A stretch of 64,000 nucleotides of DNA from Isoetes taiwanensis (Eukaryota > Streptophyta > Lycopodiopsida > Isoetales > Isoetaceae): contig JAJEKV010000050.1 of the NCBI GenBank assembly GCA_021234155.1, forward strand, positions 5,566,195 to 5,630,194, written 5' to 3'. Position numbers and translations under genes: made by a program. A model generated the notes under the pieces. The model worked only from the letters and a program-made list of their open reading frames with translations. It searched no databases and had not been told where the DNA came from. Below, piece by piece: positions 1 through 11,145 of the stretch. The number at the start of each line of letters is the position of its first letter. Position 1 is the stretch's first letter.

Positions 1-579
1 AACGAAATCATGCTCGGCAAGTCGGTTTAGGTCGGTGTGAGCCCTCTCTTCGTCCCTTGTTGTGGCCTTCATCGTGAGACCGTGGGAGCATTGTGCGGTT
101 TTATGCCCTCACTTGCGGTGCTGCCTGGGGATTGGGTTAGGGGCTCGCTTGGTGAGATTGACTAGCCGCCAGCTTTGCGCTTCATGTGTATCTGGTGCTT
201 GACCGCTCTTGCGGCGGCAAACCTGCATCTGTCGTGGCTTGGTTGGTGTGGCTGATTTGGAAGCGGCGGTTGTGGATCTTCGGGGGATTGCACTTGCTGC
301 CCCTCTCGATTCCTCGACTCGGTACAAGCTATTTCAAAGCTTTACGGTGTTCCTGGATTAGTAGAGCGGAAGTTTGCCATTTGGCGGGACTTCTTGGGTG
401 TTGTAGATGGTGATGGTCGGTTTGTACAGCAGTAGAGTTGCAGTTTTTCTGTGAGTTTGTTGTGGAGTGTCGAGGTATCGCTGTCTCTTTGGGGCAGTTC
501 TCCTTCCTCCTCACTTGCTTTGTAATATTACCATTCTTTTAATATATTGATGACACGGTTCTTCAAAAAAAAAAAAAAA
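1..579 (+). mobile_element. LINE 3' end with poly(A), copy 1
   Basis: This is the 3' remnant of a non-LTR retrotransposon. Its intact-looking equivalent in copy 2 shows a CxxC...H...C cysteine/histidine cluster of the zf-RVT type found after plant LINE reverse transcriptases. Here the same frame is broken by single-base indels near 60-330. A short 3' region ends in a run of 15 A at 565-579, which fixes the plus orientation. No reverse-transcriptase core is present in the window, so the element is 5' truncated or runs off the left edge. Confidence 0.7.
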
Positions 580-1938
580 GATTTTTGAAAAAGGATATGA
601 AATAATCACAGGTTTTCTTCAGCATTGTAACAATCACAATATAATATATAACAACTACTTCAGTATAAGTCAAACTCTGTAAACTCGTTTTATCCCTAAT
701 CAGTTCACAATATTCATGCCCATAATTTTCATGACCCAAGCTACACAACTAATGACAGCTGTAGATACTTATTACCAGTTTGGTAACCCTTGGCTTATTG
801 CTAAAATTAGTCTTCATGTCGTGCCTATCAGGATTATTGCAAACATAATTACCACCGTCCATGGACATGGCAGCCGCAGATACAGATCCAAATGTTCATG
901 CCACGGATCTTAATGCTACAGGTAATATTTATTTATTCAGGTGTTGAGCCGAATTCTATTGATCTCTTGAATCTGTTTATAGATACTGAAGATGGACCAC
1001 ACTTGGAACAAAAACGAAAGATAAGAGCTGCCACAGTTTGAGAGTCTTCCTTTCGGATGCGCTTCAACACCTACGCAGGTTGCACGTTTACGAGCAGCCC
1101 AGTTTGCCAACGAACTTGGCTTTCTCTGTGTTGATTTGAATGAAATGTCTGAACAGTATTTTATGGGCTAGAGAAACATGACATCAGGATTTCACTATAC
1201 TTTTGTTCGGCTGGAGCATGTGATCATGGCACTGAAGAAACTGAAAAAATGTTTAAAACTCATGGATGTAGAAAGTAACGTCAGACAAGCTTAGCCAAAT
1301 CATCAAGTCTGACCTTGATTGCTATATTTCTATCTTTTCTAGATAAAGTATATATACAATCAAATCCGTTGAATAGCAAGATGCAAAATTTTCCAGTTTA
1401 CATTTCAGTTCTGCAAATGCTTTATATACTCAGTGAGACCCATACAATCTCTCACAGTAAGGAAATCGAAATCCATATGATCCAAATCATTCAACGACAA
1501 TATCCTTAAATTCCACAAAGAAATCATAGGTTCAAAGAACTCCATCCAATCTTGGGAGCAAAACAGATATTATCCAATGCTCAAAATAACAAAAAATCGG
1601 CCCACCTAATTTGATTTCTTGTGTTGGTATTTCTCAGGACAACTGTTTCGAAACGTGTTGCAAAAGCCAAAACTTGCTATATTTAACAATTCTACACAAT
1701 TAATAATCTCTAGATCGAATAGTATCAAGTCTGTACACGGTATTCTCAAGCGCCCAACTCGTTTTTTGCATCACCAACAGCATACTCTTCGTTTCCTTCA
1801 TCATCCAGTCACCTGTATATCCATCGGCTCTGCATCTAGATGTAGCACAAGCAGTTTGGTACGTATTACAAATTGATTCCTGTATTTTACCAGCTTACAC
1901 GATGTAATAATTTATCTTATTTGTAACTGAAACCTTAG

Positions 1939-2282
1939 GCTCAGACCTCAAATTTTCCACAAGCAACCTTTACATCAGACATTGATGCTGTGATTAAACA
2001 CTTAGTGGAATCGTCGACCCGTTCTGAAATTCAGTACTTCAGATTTAGCTTTTGTTGACTAAATATTTATTTAATGTAGTACTTTATCTTATTTTCAATT
2101 AAAACATTAGGCTCAGACCTCAAATTTTCGATAAGCAACATTTACAACAACCTTGAACATTCATGCCGTGCTCAAACAACAGATGGAATCATCAAGCCAT
2201 CTAGAATTTGGTAAGTACACCATTCAAATTTAGCTTTATTACATAAATATTTGTTTAATGCTATTGTACTCGCCATGATCTA
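1939..2282 (+). repeat. 172-bp tandem exon duplication
   Basis: Two successive units begin with the same exon start, a splice acceptor followed by GCTCAGACCTCAAATTTTC, at 1,939 and 2,111. Each runs into a similar AT-rich intron. The units have diverged, so the duplication is older than the segmental duplication, and copy 2 also has both (from about 53,649). Confidence 0.7.
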
Positions 2283-3157
2283 AAATATTAAACAGAAATA
2301 TCAACTTTAGATCAACATCAATTTCAAATATTTATATCGTAATCGAATAACCCTCTGACGGTTGTTCGGCAACTATAAAATCTGATAAAGTCCAATACTT
2401 TCACTTAATTTCTTCTCCATGAATCTTCTCTTGATATTAATGAAATGCACTCACTGCATGTTCATGGAAAAAATACAGATCCAAAATACGCTTTGGCTAT
2501 AATGAAAATGGAAATGGACAAAGCGGAACAACGGATGATACCAAAGAAAAGAGGGCCCGGGTGAGTGCAAATGTCACATCTAACTATTCCTTCGTCAACA
2601 AAATCGCACTAGCAACAGAGGCAATTAAAACAATGGAAGAAGCAATATCGTGCCTACAAACTCCGTCACAGCTCAGATTCCTATTCACACTTCTCATACT
2701 TGATGGCGGACCAGCTATGCAACTATGGAAAACATTTCAACAGCAAATGACAGCTGATTTTTTTGATCAATATCGAGGAGATGAACCTACTGCCATTAAC
2801 GAAGCTCTACTTGCTATCACAACATCTTAGTGCAACATGCGACAAACACTGCAGCATTTGGCTTACCCGTTTGCAATATCCTATCCAAAGAAATCCAAAA
2901 TGAGCTCTCAAAATTTCCATACGATCATGAATATCTCGCTAAAAGTTCAATTATGTTTGGAAACATGAAAAAAAAAATCAAACTTCTGTCTATACTGATA
3001 TTCTAAAGCTCCTTAAAAGTAAAAATCAACTCAACCCATTGTTCATCTATGGTAAAGCCGGTACCGGAAAGACTTACGTCCTTAACACCTTTGCATTTTA
3101 CATACGAGGATTAAAACAAATAATCCTCCCATGCGCAACAACAGCGCTAGCATCATT

Positions 3158-3895
3158 ATTATATGCTGGCGGCAGAACCGCCCATTCCCTCTTCCAAATA
3201 CCCGTAGTACAGAATAATATTAACCTTCATTCTTTACTTGATCCACGCTCCGCAAGAGCACTATTAATTAAAGAGGCGACAGCTATCATATGGGATGAGT
3301 TCCCTATGGAAAACAGGGCAGTAATTGAAGTGGTCGATACACTTCTACGAAAAATAACAGACACGGTCCTACCCTTCGGAGGAAAAATATTTATTGCAGC
3401 AGGAGACTTCAGACAAATAGCCCCAATTGTTAAAAAGGCAGGAAAGACCGTGACAATAAATGCATCCATCAGATCTTCACCCTTATGGGACCATTTCAAT
3501 GTCCTATAGCTCAACGAGCCAGTCCTATTATATGCTGGCGGCAGAACCGCCCATTCCCTCTTCCAAATACCCGTAGTACAGAATAACATTAACCTTCATT
3601 CTTTACTTGATCCACGCTCCGCAAGAGCACTATTAATTAAAGAGGCGATAGCTATCATATGGGATGAGTTCCCTATGGAAAACAGGGCAGTAATTGAAGT
3701 GGTCGATACACTTCTACGAAAAAATAACGAACCACAGTCCTACCCTTCAAGGAAAAATATTTATTGCGGCGAGGAGACTTGGACAAATAGCCCCAATTGT
3801 TAAAAAGGCAGGAAAGTCCGTGACAATAAATGCATCCATCAGATCTTCACCCTTATGGAACCATTTCAATGTCCTATAGCTCAACGAGCCAGTCC
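3158..3895 (+). repeat. 369-bp tandem duplication inside helicase core
   Basis: The segment encoding the region from just after motif Ia through motif III is repeated head to tail, with starts near 3,158 and 3,527. The first unit ends at a stop just after FNVL, and the second repeats the same codons before the frame moves on to the downstream helicase segment. The same arrangement is present in copy 2 (from about 54,871 and 55,235). It therefore predates the segmental duplication and would disrupt a single-domain helicase. Confidence 0.85.
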
Positions 3896-4744
3896 GAAAT
3901 GCTGCAGACCTAGAACTTATACACTTTGTTGATGCAATCGGTGAAGGAAAACTCCTTGAAAACATTCCACTAACGTTATTCAAAACAACTACAAACATTC
4001 AAGAAGCCATTACATTTCTATATGACCAATACGTACTCAGCAACCCAGACATTTGTGAGAAAAGGGCATTCCTATCACCAAAAAACATCACTGTTGATGA
4101 ATTCAACAACTGGATTCTACAAATGCTTCCAGCTACTTAAGGAAATACTTCAGTGTTGATAGGCTTACAGAAAACAACCAACTTATAGAAGACCATCCAA
4201 TGGCAACAACGTACTTTCTCAATGGTTACAAACACCCAGCACTTCCCCAGCACGAACTCGAATTAAAGCCCAACACAATATGCCATCTAACAAAAACCCT
4301 GGACAGAGATAGAGGCTTGGTAAAAAATGCAAGAGTGATGGTATCTTCAATACAGAACAGATTTGTAACCGTCAAACTACTTACAGACGATTCGCAACAT
4401 AAAGGACCTGTTCATCCCATCTCCCGAATAGACTTCTTCACTCAGCCAGATGACCGACCATGGACCATTCATAGACGACAACTTCCATTGCGACCAGCTT
4501 ACTCAACAACATTCAATAGCTGCCTAGGACTTACACTCGACAAAATAGTCCTCGACCTACGAACTGAAGTTTTCGCACACGGTCAATTGTATACAGCACT
4601 CACTCGCGTCTGAAGAAAAGAAGATGTAATAATTCTATTGGATCCAAGCAACCTAGCACAAACTACAACAAACGTCGTGTACACAGAACTCTTACCATAA
4701 AAAAAGGTACGCACCAAAGGAAAAATAAAATAAAAATAAAAATT

Positions 4745-4982
4745 CCATCACATTCCACGCCGATGATATAGGCAGAGCACCCATGTGCCTTCGGGCACTG
4801 ATGTTCTGCCTATATCATGGGCACTGCATTAATGGTTGTACCTGGGTTCAACTCCCAAGGATGCCCATCACATTCCACGCCGATGATATAGGCAGAGCAT
4901 TCACGCCTTCGGGCACTGATGTTCTGCCTATATCATGGGTACTGCATTAACGGTTGTACCTGGGTTCAACTCCCAAGGATGC
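4745..4982 (+). repeat. 120-bp tandem repeat with hairpin and B-box-like motif
   Basis: Two tandem units start at 4,745 and 4,865. Each contains an inverted repeat, ATGATATAGGCAGA pairing with TCTGCCTATATCAT across a loop of about 25-30 nt. Each also has GGGTTCAACTCCC, which resembles a tRNA B box or T-loop. I see no matching A box, so this is not a tRNA gene. Copy 2 has the same pair at 56,455-56,692. A SINE fragment or a structured tail of the adjacent Helitron are both possible. Confidence 0.65.
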
Positions 4983-5756
4983 TACAAGAACTTTTCAACC
5001 TCACTCTTGAAATATATGTTTATCTAATCTATATATTTTATTATTCACCATTGTTTACAATTAATCAAATGCAATTACAAAAAAAAAAACAAGGTGCTGC
5101 GCACGAGGGGTTGCCCTCCGGTGGCCCGAAAGTGTGTTTTCATGTTTCGTTTTTTTGTGTTGGATCTTGTTTGTTTTGTGTAGAGTCGTGTAAATGATAT
5201 GAACACAGGTTGTCATTTTCAAGAATATGCTCATTGTCTATTTGGACTCGACACTTTTGTTCGTAATATGAACCCTATGGTCATTACATCATGTAATTGC
5301 GTTGAATCGGGCATTTCGCCAGTAAAGGCACCGGTAATGCCGCCACACTCGACGGCACACTCGTGGCTCCAGACTTGGCGGTGCATGGGCTTGCTTGCCT
5401 GGAGCTTTTATTGGGCGAAATGACCCTCCTCAGGGCAATGTGCTTGAAAATATTATGGTTTCATCCAAGTTCAAACTAGAGACTTTTAGTGTAATACTAA
5501 CAAATAGTTTGGCTATTATTAGAACAAAGTGTTATGTTTGGCATTTATTTCGTTTTGTTAAGAAATCCCTCTTCATACATAAAAAATTTCTACACCCTTA
5601 AGAAGATTGCCATTTGGCTAGCCGTTAATTTTTTCCATCCATCCGAGTTGAATCATAGTTACTTCAATAATTGTTTCATTATTATTAAACAGTTGTTATT
5701 CTTCGTAGAAATTGCTCCAAGAAACTAAGATCATTATTGCCGATGTGTCTGCCATA
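4983..5756. other. No gene seen
   Basis: This stretch holds an A-run at 5,080-5,089 and otherwise ordinary AT-rich sequence with short unsupported ORFs. It is present almost unchanged in copy 2 up to the SINE insertion point at 5,711-5,716. Confidence 0.5.
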
Positions 5757-6071
5757 TTCTATAATGCTTTTGCATGCTTGTAAAATGTGGAAATGAGACG
5801 ACATTTGCCTTGATGCATAGTATCTCCACCAATAACAGTTTCCATAATACTACATTTCAAGGGCTGGATATTTCCTGCTCCAAATGGCCAAGCATGCTGC
5901 ACGAGTTGAATTCTCCAAAGAAGACAACATTTGCTGGCATATTCTTGAAAGGATGCCTGAAATAATGAAGCGTGCCAATAATTTTGCCAATTGGTTTTTT
6001 CCGGCAATAATTGAATTTTATCTTAAATGCAGTACTACCCAATTGAACATATTTCCAATTTTCTCTTTTGC

Positions 6072-6541
6072 TTAGCATTCCGTGTCCATATTTTTCCGCC
6101 TCAAAAATTGGCAAGGGCCATTATGAACTACTTCATAAAAGCATCTACTTCCTAGCTCTACATTGTTATGTGTTCTACAAGCAGCAAGTAGCGCTACCAA
6201 ACCAGTAATATTGGCCTGCAAGCTACTTTTAAGTGCATCTTCTGCCATTTTGAAGCAACCAAAAGAACCTAGAAGATCAATTATGTTGTTATGATGAATT
6301 AGATTTCGTTCCACACCAAAGCAATGATCCATATTCGTGAAATACCAATAACCTTCCTCCACTAAGCCGAGATGATTGCATGCACTAAGGACCGCAGTAA
6401 GTGTCACCCCATCTGGTGCAATGGCATAATATTGCATATTTTCAAAGCACTGCACAACCAATCCAACTTCACCAATCTATGCATATCCAGTAACCATTGC
6501 ATTCCATGACACAATATAGGCACGCTCTTGTAAATCACATC
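6072..6541 (-). pseudogene. PPR protein, 3' exon, copy 1
   Basis: The minus-strand translation reads as the C-terminal repeats of a plant pentatricopeptide-repeat protein: a SWNAMVTGYA block, then CFENMQ, PDGVTLTAVLSACNHLGLVEEG and a final LLAACRTHNN block. Such proteins bind organelle RNA and often specify editing sites. A splice acceptor, CTATTTTTAG, directly precedes the block at about 6,542, so this is probably the last exon of the gene whose 5' exon lies at 9,422-10,855. One in-frame stop interrupts the first repeat. No E/DYW domain follows the stop at 6,072. Confidence 0.65.
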
Positions 6542-9421
6542 CTAAAAATAGTAAGGTTTATCACTTTAGCAAAAGAGTATTCAGTTGCCCAAAACAAGAC
6601 ATCCTGCATGAGGCTAGCTTGCAGAAATAACTCTGACTGGTAGAAATAAGATAGTGACGACTCTCATTCACTAAACCAACGTGACTACATGCATAAGAGC
6701 ATGTTAAGAAGTATGACTTCATTTGGCCTAGTAAGTGGTGACAGAAAAACGGGGTTGATTTATTTTTCTAAATACTACTCACCACATTGCATTGCTTCTC
6801 ACTTTTATAATTTCCTGTAGAACTGCAAAGTGAGCCTATTGGACTGATGTGAATAAATAGTATTGCAAGTTGTTGTTAGAAATGCAATATAACAACTTTT
6901 TTACTAGTCTTTATCTTTGGCAGCTTTCTATAACTGATAATTACAATGTAATAATAGAACCTCCATAATGGCTACTTTAGGACTCTTGTTGATAGCTCAA
7001 ATGCAACATTTAGATTCTAAAATCAATGCCTAAACTTTCCTGTCACAATCCTTTTTATAGTCCTAGTTCAGTATCTCGGCCAGAAGGTCTATATTACACA
7101 AATAGTGATTTCATATGGGTAGAATGCTATACTCTTGTCACGGCAGTGAAAAGCACTAGCCCTTTAACTGTGAGATTGGCACGGCTACAAAGTTATGTGA
7201 ATGTCATACTATCTGGCAACTGTCCTTACATCTGAAAAATCACAGAGCCAAGTGACACTCAAAAACATGCCCATATGCAAGCTCCATGTTTGAAATGGTG
7301 TGTCTAATTGATATCTCATATAACAACTTCACGTTCTTCAACCTTTGAAATAATCCTCATGGTAGAATGGCAATCTACAAATATCCAAAGATCCTTGGTT
7401 ATCCATACAGTTACATCTGAAAGCAACACAAGAAGGTCAAAAGCCACAAACAATTTCTCATGATTGATACATTCTCACACTTTGGTGCATATCCAGTTTT
7501 CCTCATTTTATACTGGCTTTCTTTCGCTAAACTCATGAATCTTGTTATTTACCTGAATCTATGCCTTGGCAAACACAGAAAGCATTGTTCAATCTCCACC
7601 ATATATGCACCAGCCTGCATATTGTATATTTGGACACTTTGATCAAAGCATTTCCTTCATAAATCCAACTTTTGCAGGCAACAAGCAAAGATGCCGATGC
7701 GCCATTAGAGCAATCAACTGCTTGTCATATATTATCTGCGTTAGTCAAATGCCTTGATGACTAAGAAGATCAAGTGTGCATGCAAAATGTGCAGTATTTC
7801 AACATTAAGACTTTAGCCTTAATTGATAAGACTAGAGTTGCTTGACACACCAAGAAGAATAAGGAATGCCACAACATCAGCCTTCACACCTTCATCCCAC
7901 AGAGTCTCAAAGTACTACATTAAAATCTTGAAGTTTCTACGGTGGGCACAAACAGCAAATATACATTCCATGAGATCAGCTCAGAAATTGACAACTTATG
8001 AAAGACTTTGTCTACCCCTCCTCCAAGCACTCACATCCAAATCAAGGTGCACACAGTAAACAAAGTAGCAAGCTGATATCCACCTCCTTGGACTAGCTAT
8101 AATCCGTATAGTCTTTAACATCTTGATGCAATTTGCTATTAACTTCAGGAGGAGCTGTACATCAAATGGAACATCTTATGCTTACTTCAAAAGATTTGAG
8201 GTTCTGCGCCTGCATGTAACTCCTAAGTTTAACCACTGCCAGCCCACCGCCTAATCGGAATGCAGTCTTGATGTGGTCTAGGTCTAGAGTGGTCTGCTAT
8301 GCTAACTATATGAATACTGGGAAGTGAAGGCAAGCTGCAATAATACATTAAGTAGATCTCATAGCGGACCCACACTTTACTTGCAAAATGGCTACAATAT
8401 AATGTTATCTCAATGAGAATTTAATATGAGATACTGGACATAAGAAGATGAGATGAAATAATTATTCATCCGAGTAGTTCAAGATTTGATAGTGGGAAAA
8501 AGTGATACTACGAGGTGACAACATCTAAGTTTAGGGATGATATACCATATTACTCTATATTATATGCTTTCAGCTGCTAAGTGAATCAAGAAAAACACGC
8601 AATTAGGACGCCAATTTACCGTAAACTGTCATGCAACTAGCCAAGTAGTCTTGTCAAAATATCTTCATTACAATCCATCCAGACTTTCTTTTTTACACAA
8701 AGTTGAGTGACTTCTTCACTCTTCATGACACTATAGAGTCTGGATTGAACCCATATGTTGTCTTATTTAACTCTGTCCGTCAATACTCCCTCTGTAACGG
8801 GCCCATTCTCTACAAACTACGTGAACTATGATATTAACAACACGAAAGCTAAGTGCACATAAACAACAGACATTTGAAGAGCTCAAGCATCAACAATACA
8901 AAGAAAAGAAATAGACATCATATATTCACCTCTCTTACCTTAATGTGCAAGGCTTTTTCATGCATTCAAAGCAACAACTATAGCGCATAAGCTAAAATTT
9001 TTGATGCCCTGCTCTATTTTCAAACTTATCATATCCTTCAATCTTCCCACCTGTAGTGGCCAGCAAAAAACTAGTGTATGAGAGTGTAGCCCATGCTGGC
9101 TGATTTTCCTTAGACGCCCTAGGCATGTCAACAAAAATGGTTACTATCCCAGTACCCCTACTCCAAGATCGAATAGAGACCAAAGCATACCTTTGCAAAA
9201 GAATCATGGAGTTCTAGTTCTCTGTACACATCCTTTTGAAGAAACTTAAGAATCAATTTTGTTTCTTGAACATCAGCATTCTCACTTGCCATCCCATAAC
9301 TGTATATTTGATCAACGGCATTAGGTAAACTATTATAGACTAAGCATAAAATTTTCATTTTCCATGCCACGTAAAGCTGAAGGAAAAAATGCATCCTGTG
9401 CAATGAAATGATGGAAGGCCT
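6542..9421 (-). other. Probable large intron or degenerate middle of PPR gene
   Basis: I see no PPR repeats or other domains here. A short segment at about 9,190-9,403 on the minus strand ends at a good donor, AAAG|GTATGC, and the next PPR text resumes only after the acceptor at 6,542. The simplest reading is an intron of roughly 2.6 kb. It is AT-rich and contains only small unsupported ORFs. Confidence 0.4.
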
Positions 9422-10855
9422 TCAGTTCCAAAGTCCCGCCGACAATGCAACTATGAGGGGATGATAAAGGGCAGAATAGGTTTCTGTTTGGTGCCCGATC
9501 ATGCCACATATTTTCGTAATGCTCAGAAAGGTAGTTCCTGCTGGTTTTATGCCCTCTTGCTGCATGTTTTCAAAATACTTGAGGGCAAGAATACTGTCAC
9601 AATGTTGTGCATATGCAGCAATGATAGAACCCCATGTCATGACATCACGCTTTGGCAATTTTAAAAATATTTCATGTGCCTCTTCCAGGCTGTGACATTT
9701 CACATACATATCAACAAGAGTGTTACCCACAACAATGTCTAGTTGAACCCCATCTTCAATAGCTTGTTCATGAATATGCCTCCCATGCACTATGGCACCA
9801 ATGCTTCCACATGCTTTCAAAACACTTGAAAATGTGATTTTGTCGGGATATATGCCCTCATGTTGCATATGTGCAAAGCATTATAGGGCACAATCACCAC
9901 TCTGCTGTGCACACCCAGAAATGATGGCATTCTAGGAGACTACAGTTCTGTTTGGTGATTTTTTAAAGACTCCAAATGCCTCCTCCAAGCTACCACATTT
10001 AGCATACGTATGAATTAGGCTGCTCCAACAAAAACATTACACTGCAAACTGCTTTCTTTGATTTGCTCAGGAATGATCTTACCTTGATAAATATCTTCAA
10101 TGTTGTCGCAAGCTTTCAAGCTGCTTGAAAATGTGACTTTATCTGGTTCTATGCCCGCACATTGCACGCTGTGAAAACATTGCAAGGAAAGATCACCTTT
10201 GTCACACTGGGAATATCCAGTAATCATTGCTCCATATGATACCACACTTTGCTTTGGCGAAGAATTCAAAACTAGGCGAGCATCCTCCAGACATCCACAC
10301 TTGACATACATACACACAAGAGAGGTTCCTAAGAAAACATCGGACTGAAGTCCATTACAAATGATCTGCTGGTGAACTAACTTGCACTGGGCAAATGAGG
10401 ACTTTAGCATACATGCTCTGACAATTGCAAGATAAATATATTTTTGGTTCCTCAGATATGGCAATAGCGCATTTTTATAGAGTTCAATAGCTGTATCAAG
10501 CTGCTTCAGATCGGAGTTAGCCAAAATAAGTGCACACCATGTATAGCTGCTGGGTTGTGAAATTCTGCTGAACGATTGATTTGCTTCAATTAAAGAACTA
10601 GCAGAAGCAAAGAGGCGAATAATCTGCTCCTCCAAAACAACAACACAGTCTAGCTCATTCTGGCCCATGAAGAGCTTCGTTCTCCTGCCAAATTGCCAAT
10701 TTTTTGTTCTAATGCATTCCTATAAAATTGACCATGCTTGGCTGCTCTGCAAACATATATCCCGCTGCTCAATAATATCAAGTGCCTCTTCTAGTCGCCC
10801 ATCTCCACACAGTTTGGGGACATCGATCCGGAGCCGGAGCCGAAGTTCTGAAGGG
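9422..10855 (-). pseudogene. PPR protein, 5' exon, copy 1
   Basis: The minus-strand frame from about 10,855 begins with LCGDGRLEEALDIIEQRD, the usual start of a P-L-S class PPR protein. It continues through TWCALI, DVFLGTSLVCMYVKCGCLE, GIEPDKVTFSSSLKACDNI and, after a frame change near 10,015, ITFSSVLKACGSIGA and TLVDMYVKCHSLEEA. This is a tandem array of roughly eight PPR motifs. An in-frame TAG lies near 10,721 and at least two frameshifts follow. The longest clean part is 10,015-10,668. It is likely an organelle RNA-binding protein gene that is either decayed or carries sequence errors. Confidence 0.75.
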
Positions 10856-10964
10856 GAGTTCGGGCTGACCGCCAGTTTACTGGCAACAGCCAGTTTTGAG
10901 CAGTCACCAGCATATCCTAGGCATATGCCGGCATATACTTGGATATGCCATAAACCCACATAAA

Positions 10965-11145
10965 CGAGGGTTTCCCCCCTAGGGGCAACCCAAAAAAGGG
11001 GGGAGGGAAACAAAATGCACTGGCTCCGCCAGCGCTAAATTCTTGTATGATATAGGATTTAAAATTCTATAAGTTATCTATATGATATAGGATTTAAAAT
11101 TCTATAAGTTATCTAACTAATTATAAGATTACTAAAACTTTTTTT
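10965..11145. repeat. AT-rich repeat family member with GC-rich head
   Basis: A C/G-run segment (10,972-11,008) is followed by two tandem copies of an about 35-bp unit containing GATATAGGATTTAAAATTCT and AAGTTATCT (11,045-11,112), then TTATAAGATTACT and a T-run. The same AT-rich tail recurs at 44,640-44,765, about 62,770-62,880, and in part at 21,740-21,790. Confidence 0.6.

Larger units (their letters stand above)
861..4700 (+). pseudogene. Helitron Pif1-type helicase gene relic, copy 1
   Basis: This is a decayed, intron-split gene whose C-terminal half is the SF1B (Pif1) helicase of a plant Helitron. Likely exons lie at 861-921, about 1,040-1,276, two repeated exons at 1,939-2,282, and 2,490-4,700. 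The segment at 2,561-2,830 resembles the stretch before the helicase core, with an LRFLFTLL...LW pattern. Walker A GKAGTGKT lies near 3,051, Walker B IIWDE near 3,290 and motif III AGDFRQ near 3,402. The C-terminal part at 4,200-4,612 ends in YTALTRV, which is followed by a stop, and the frame continues to 4,700. Several stops and frameshifts break it, and the core is internally duplicated. No Rep/HUH domain was found upstream, so this is not a complete autonomous element. Confidence 0.75.

Noticed and set aside
3227-3998. Minus-strand frames opposite the Helitron helicase
   Set aside because: They are antisense shadows of the duplicated helicase core.
4745-4982. tRNA gene
   Set aside because: There is a B-box-like motif but no A box, no cloverleaf and no acceptor stem.
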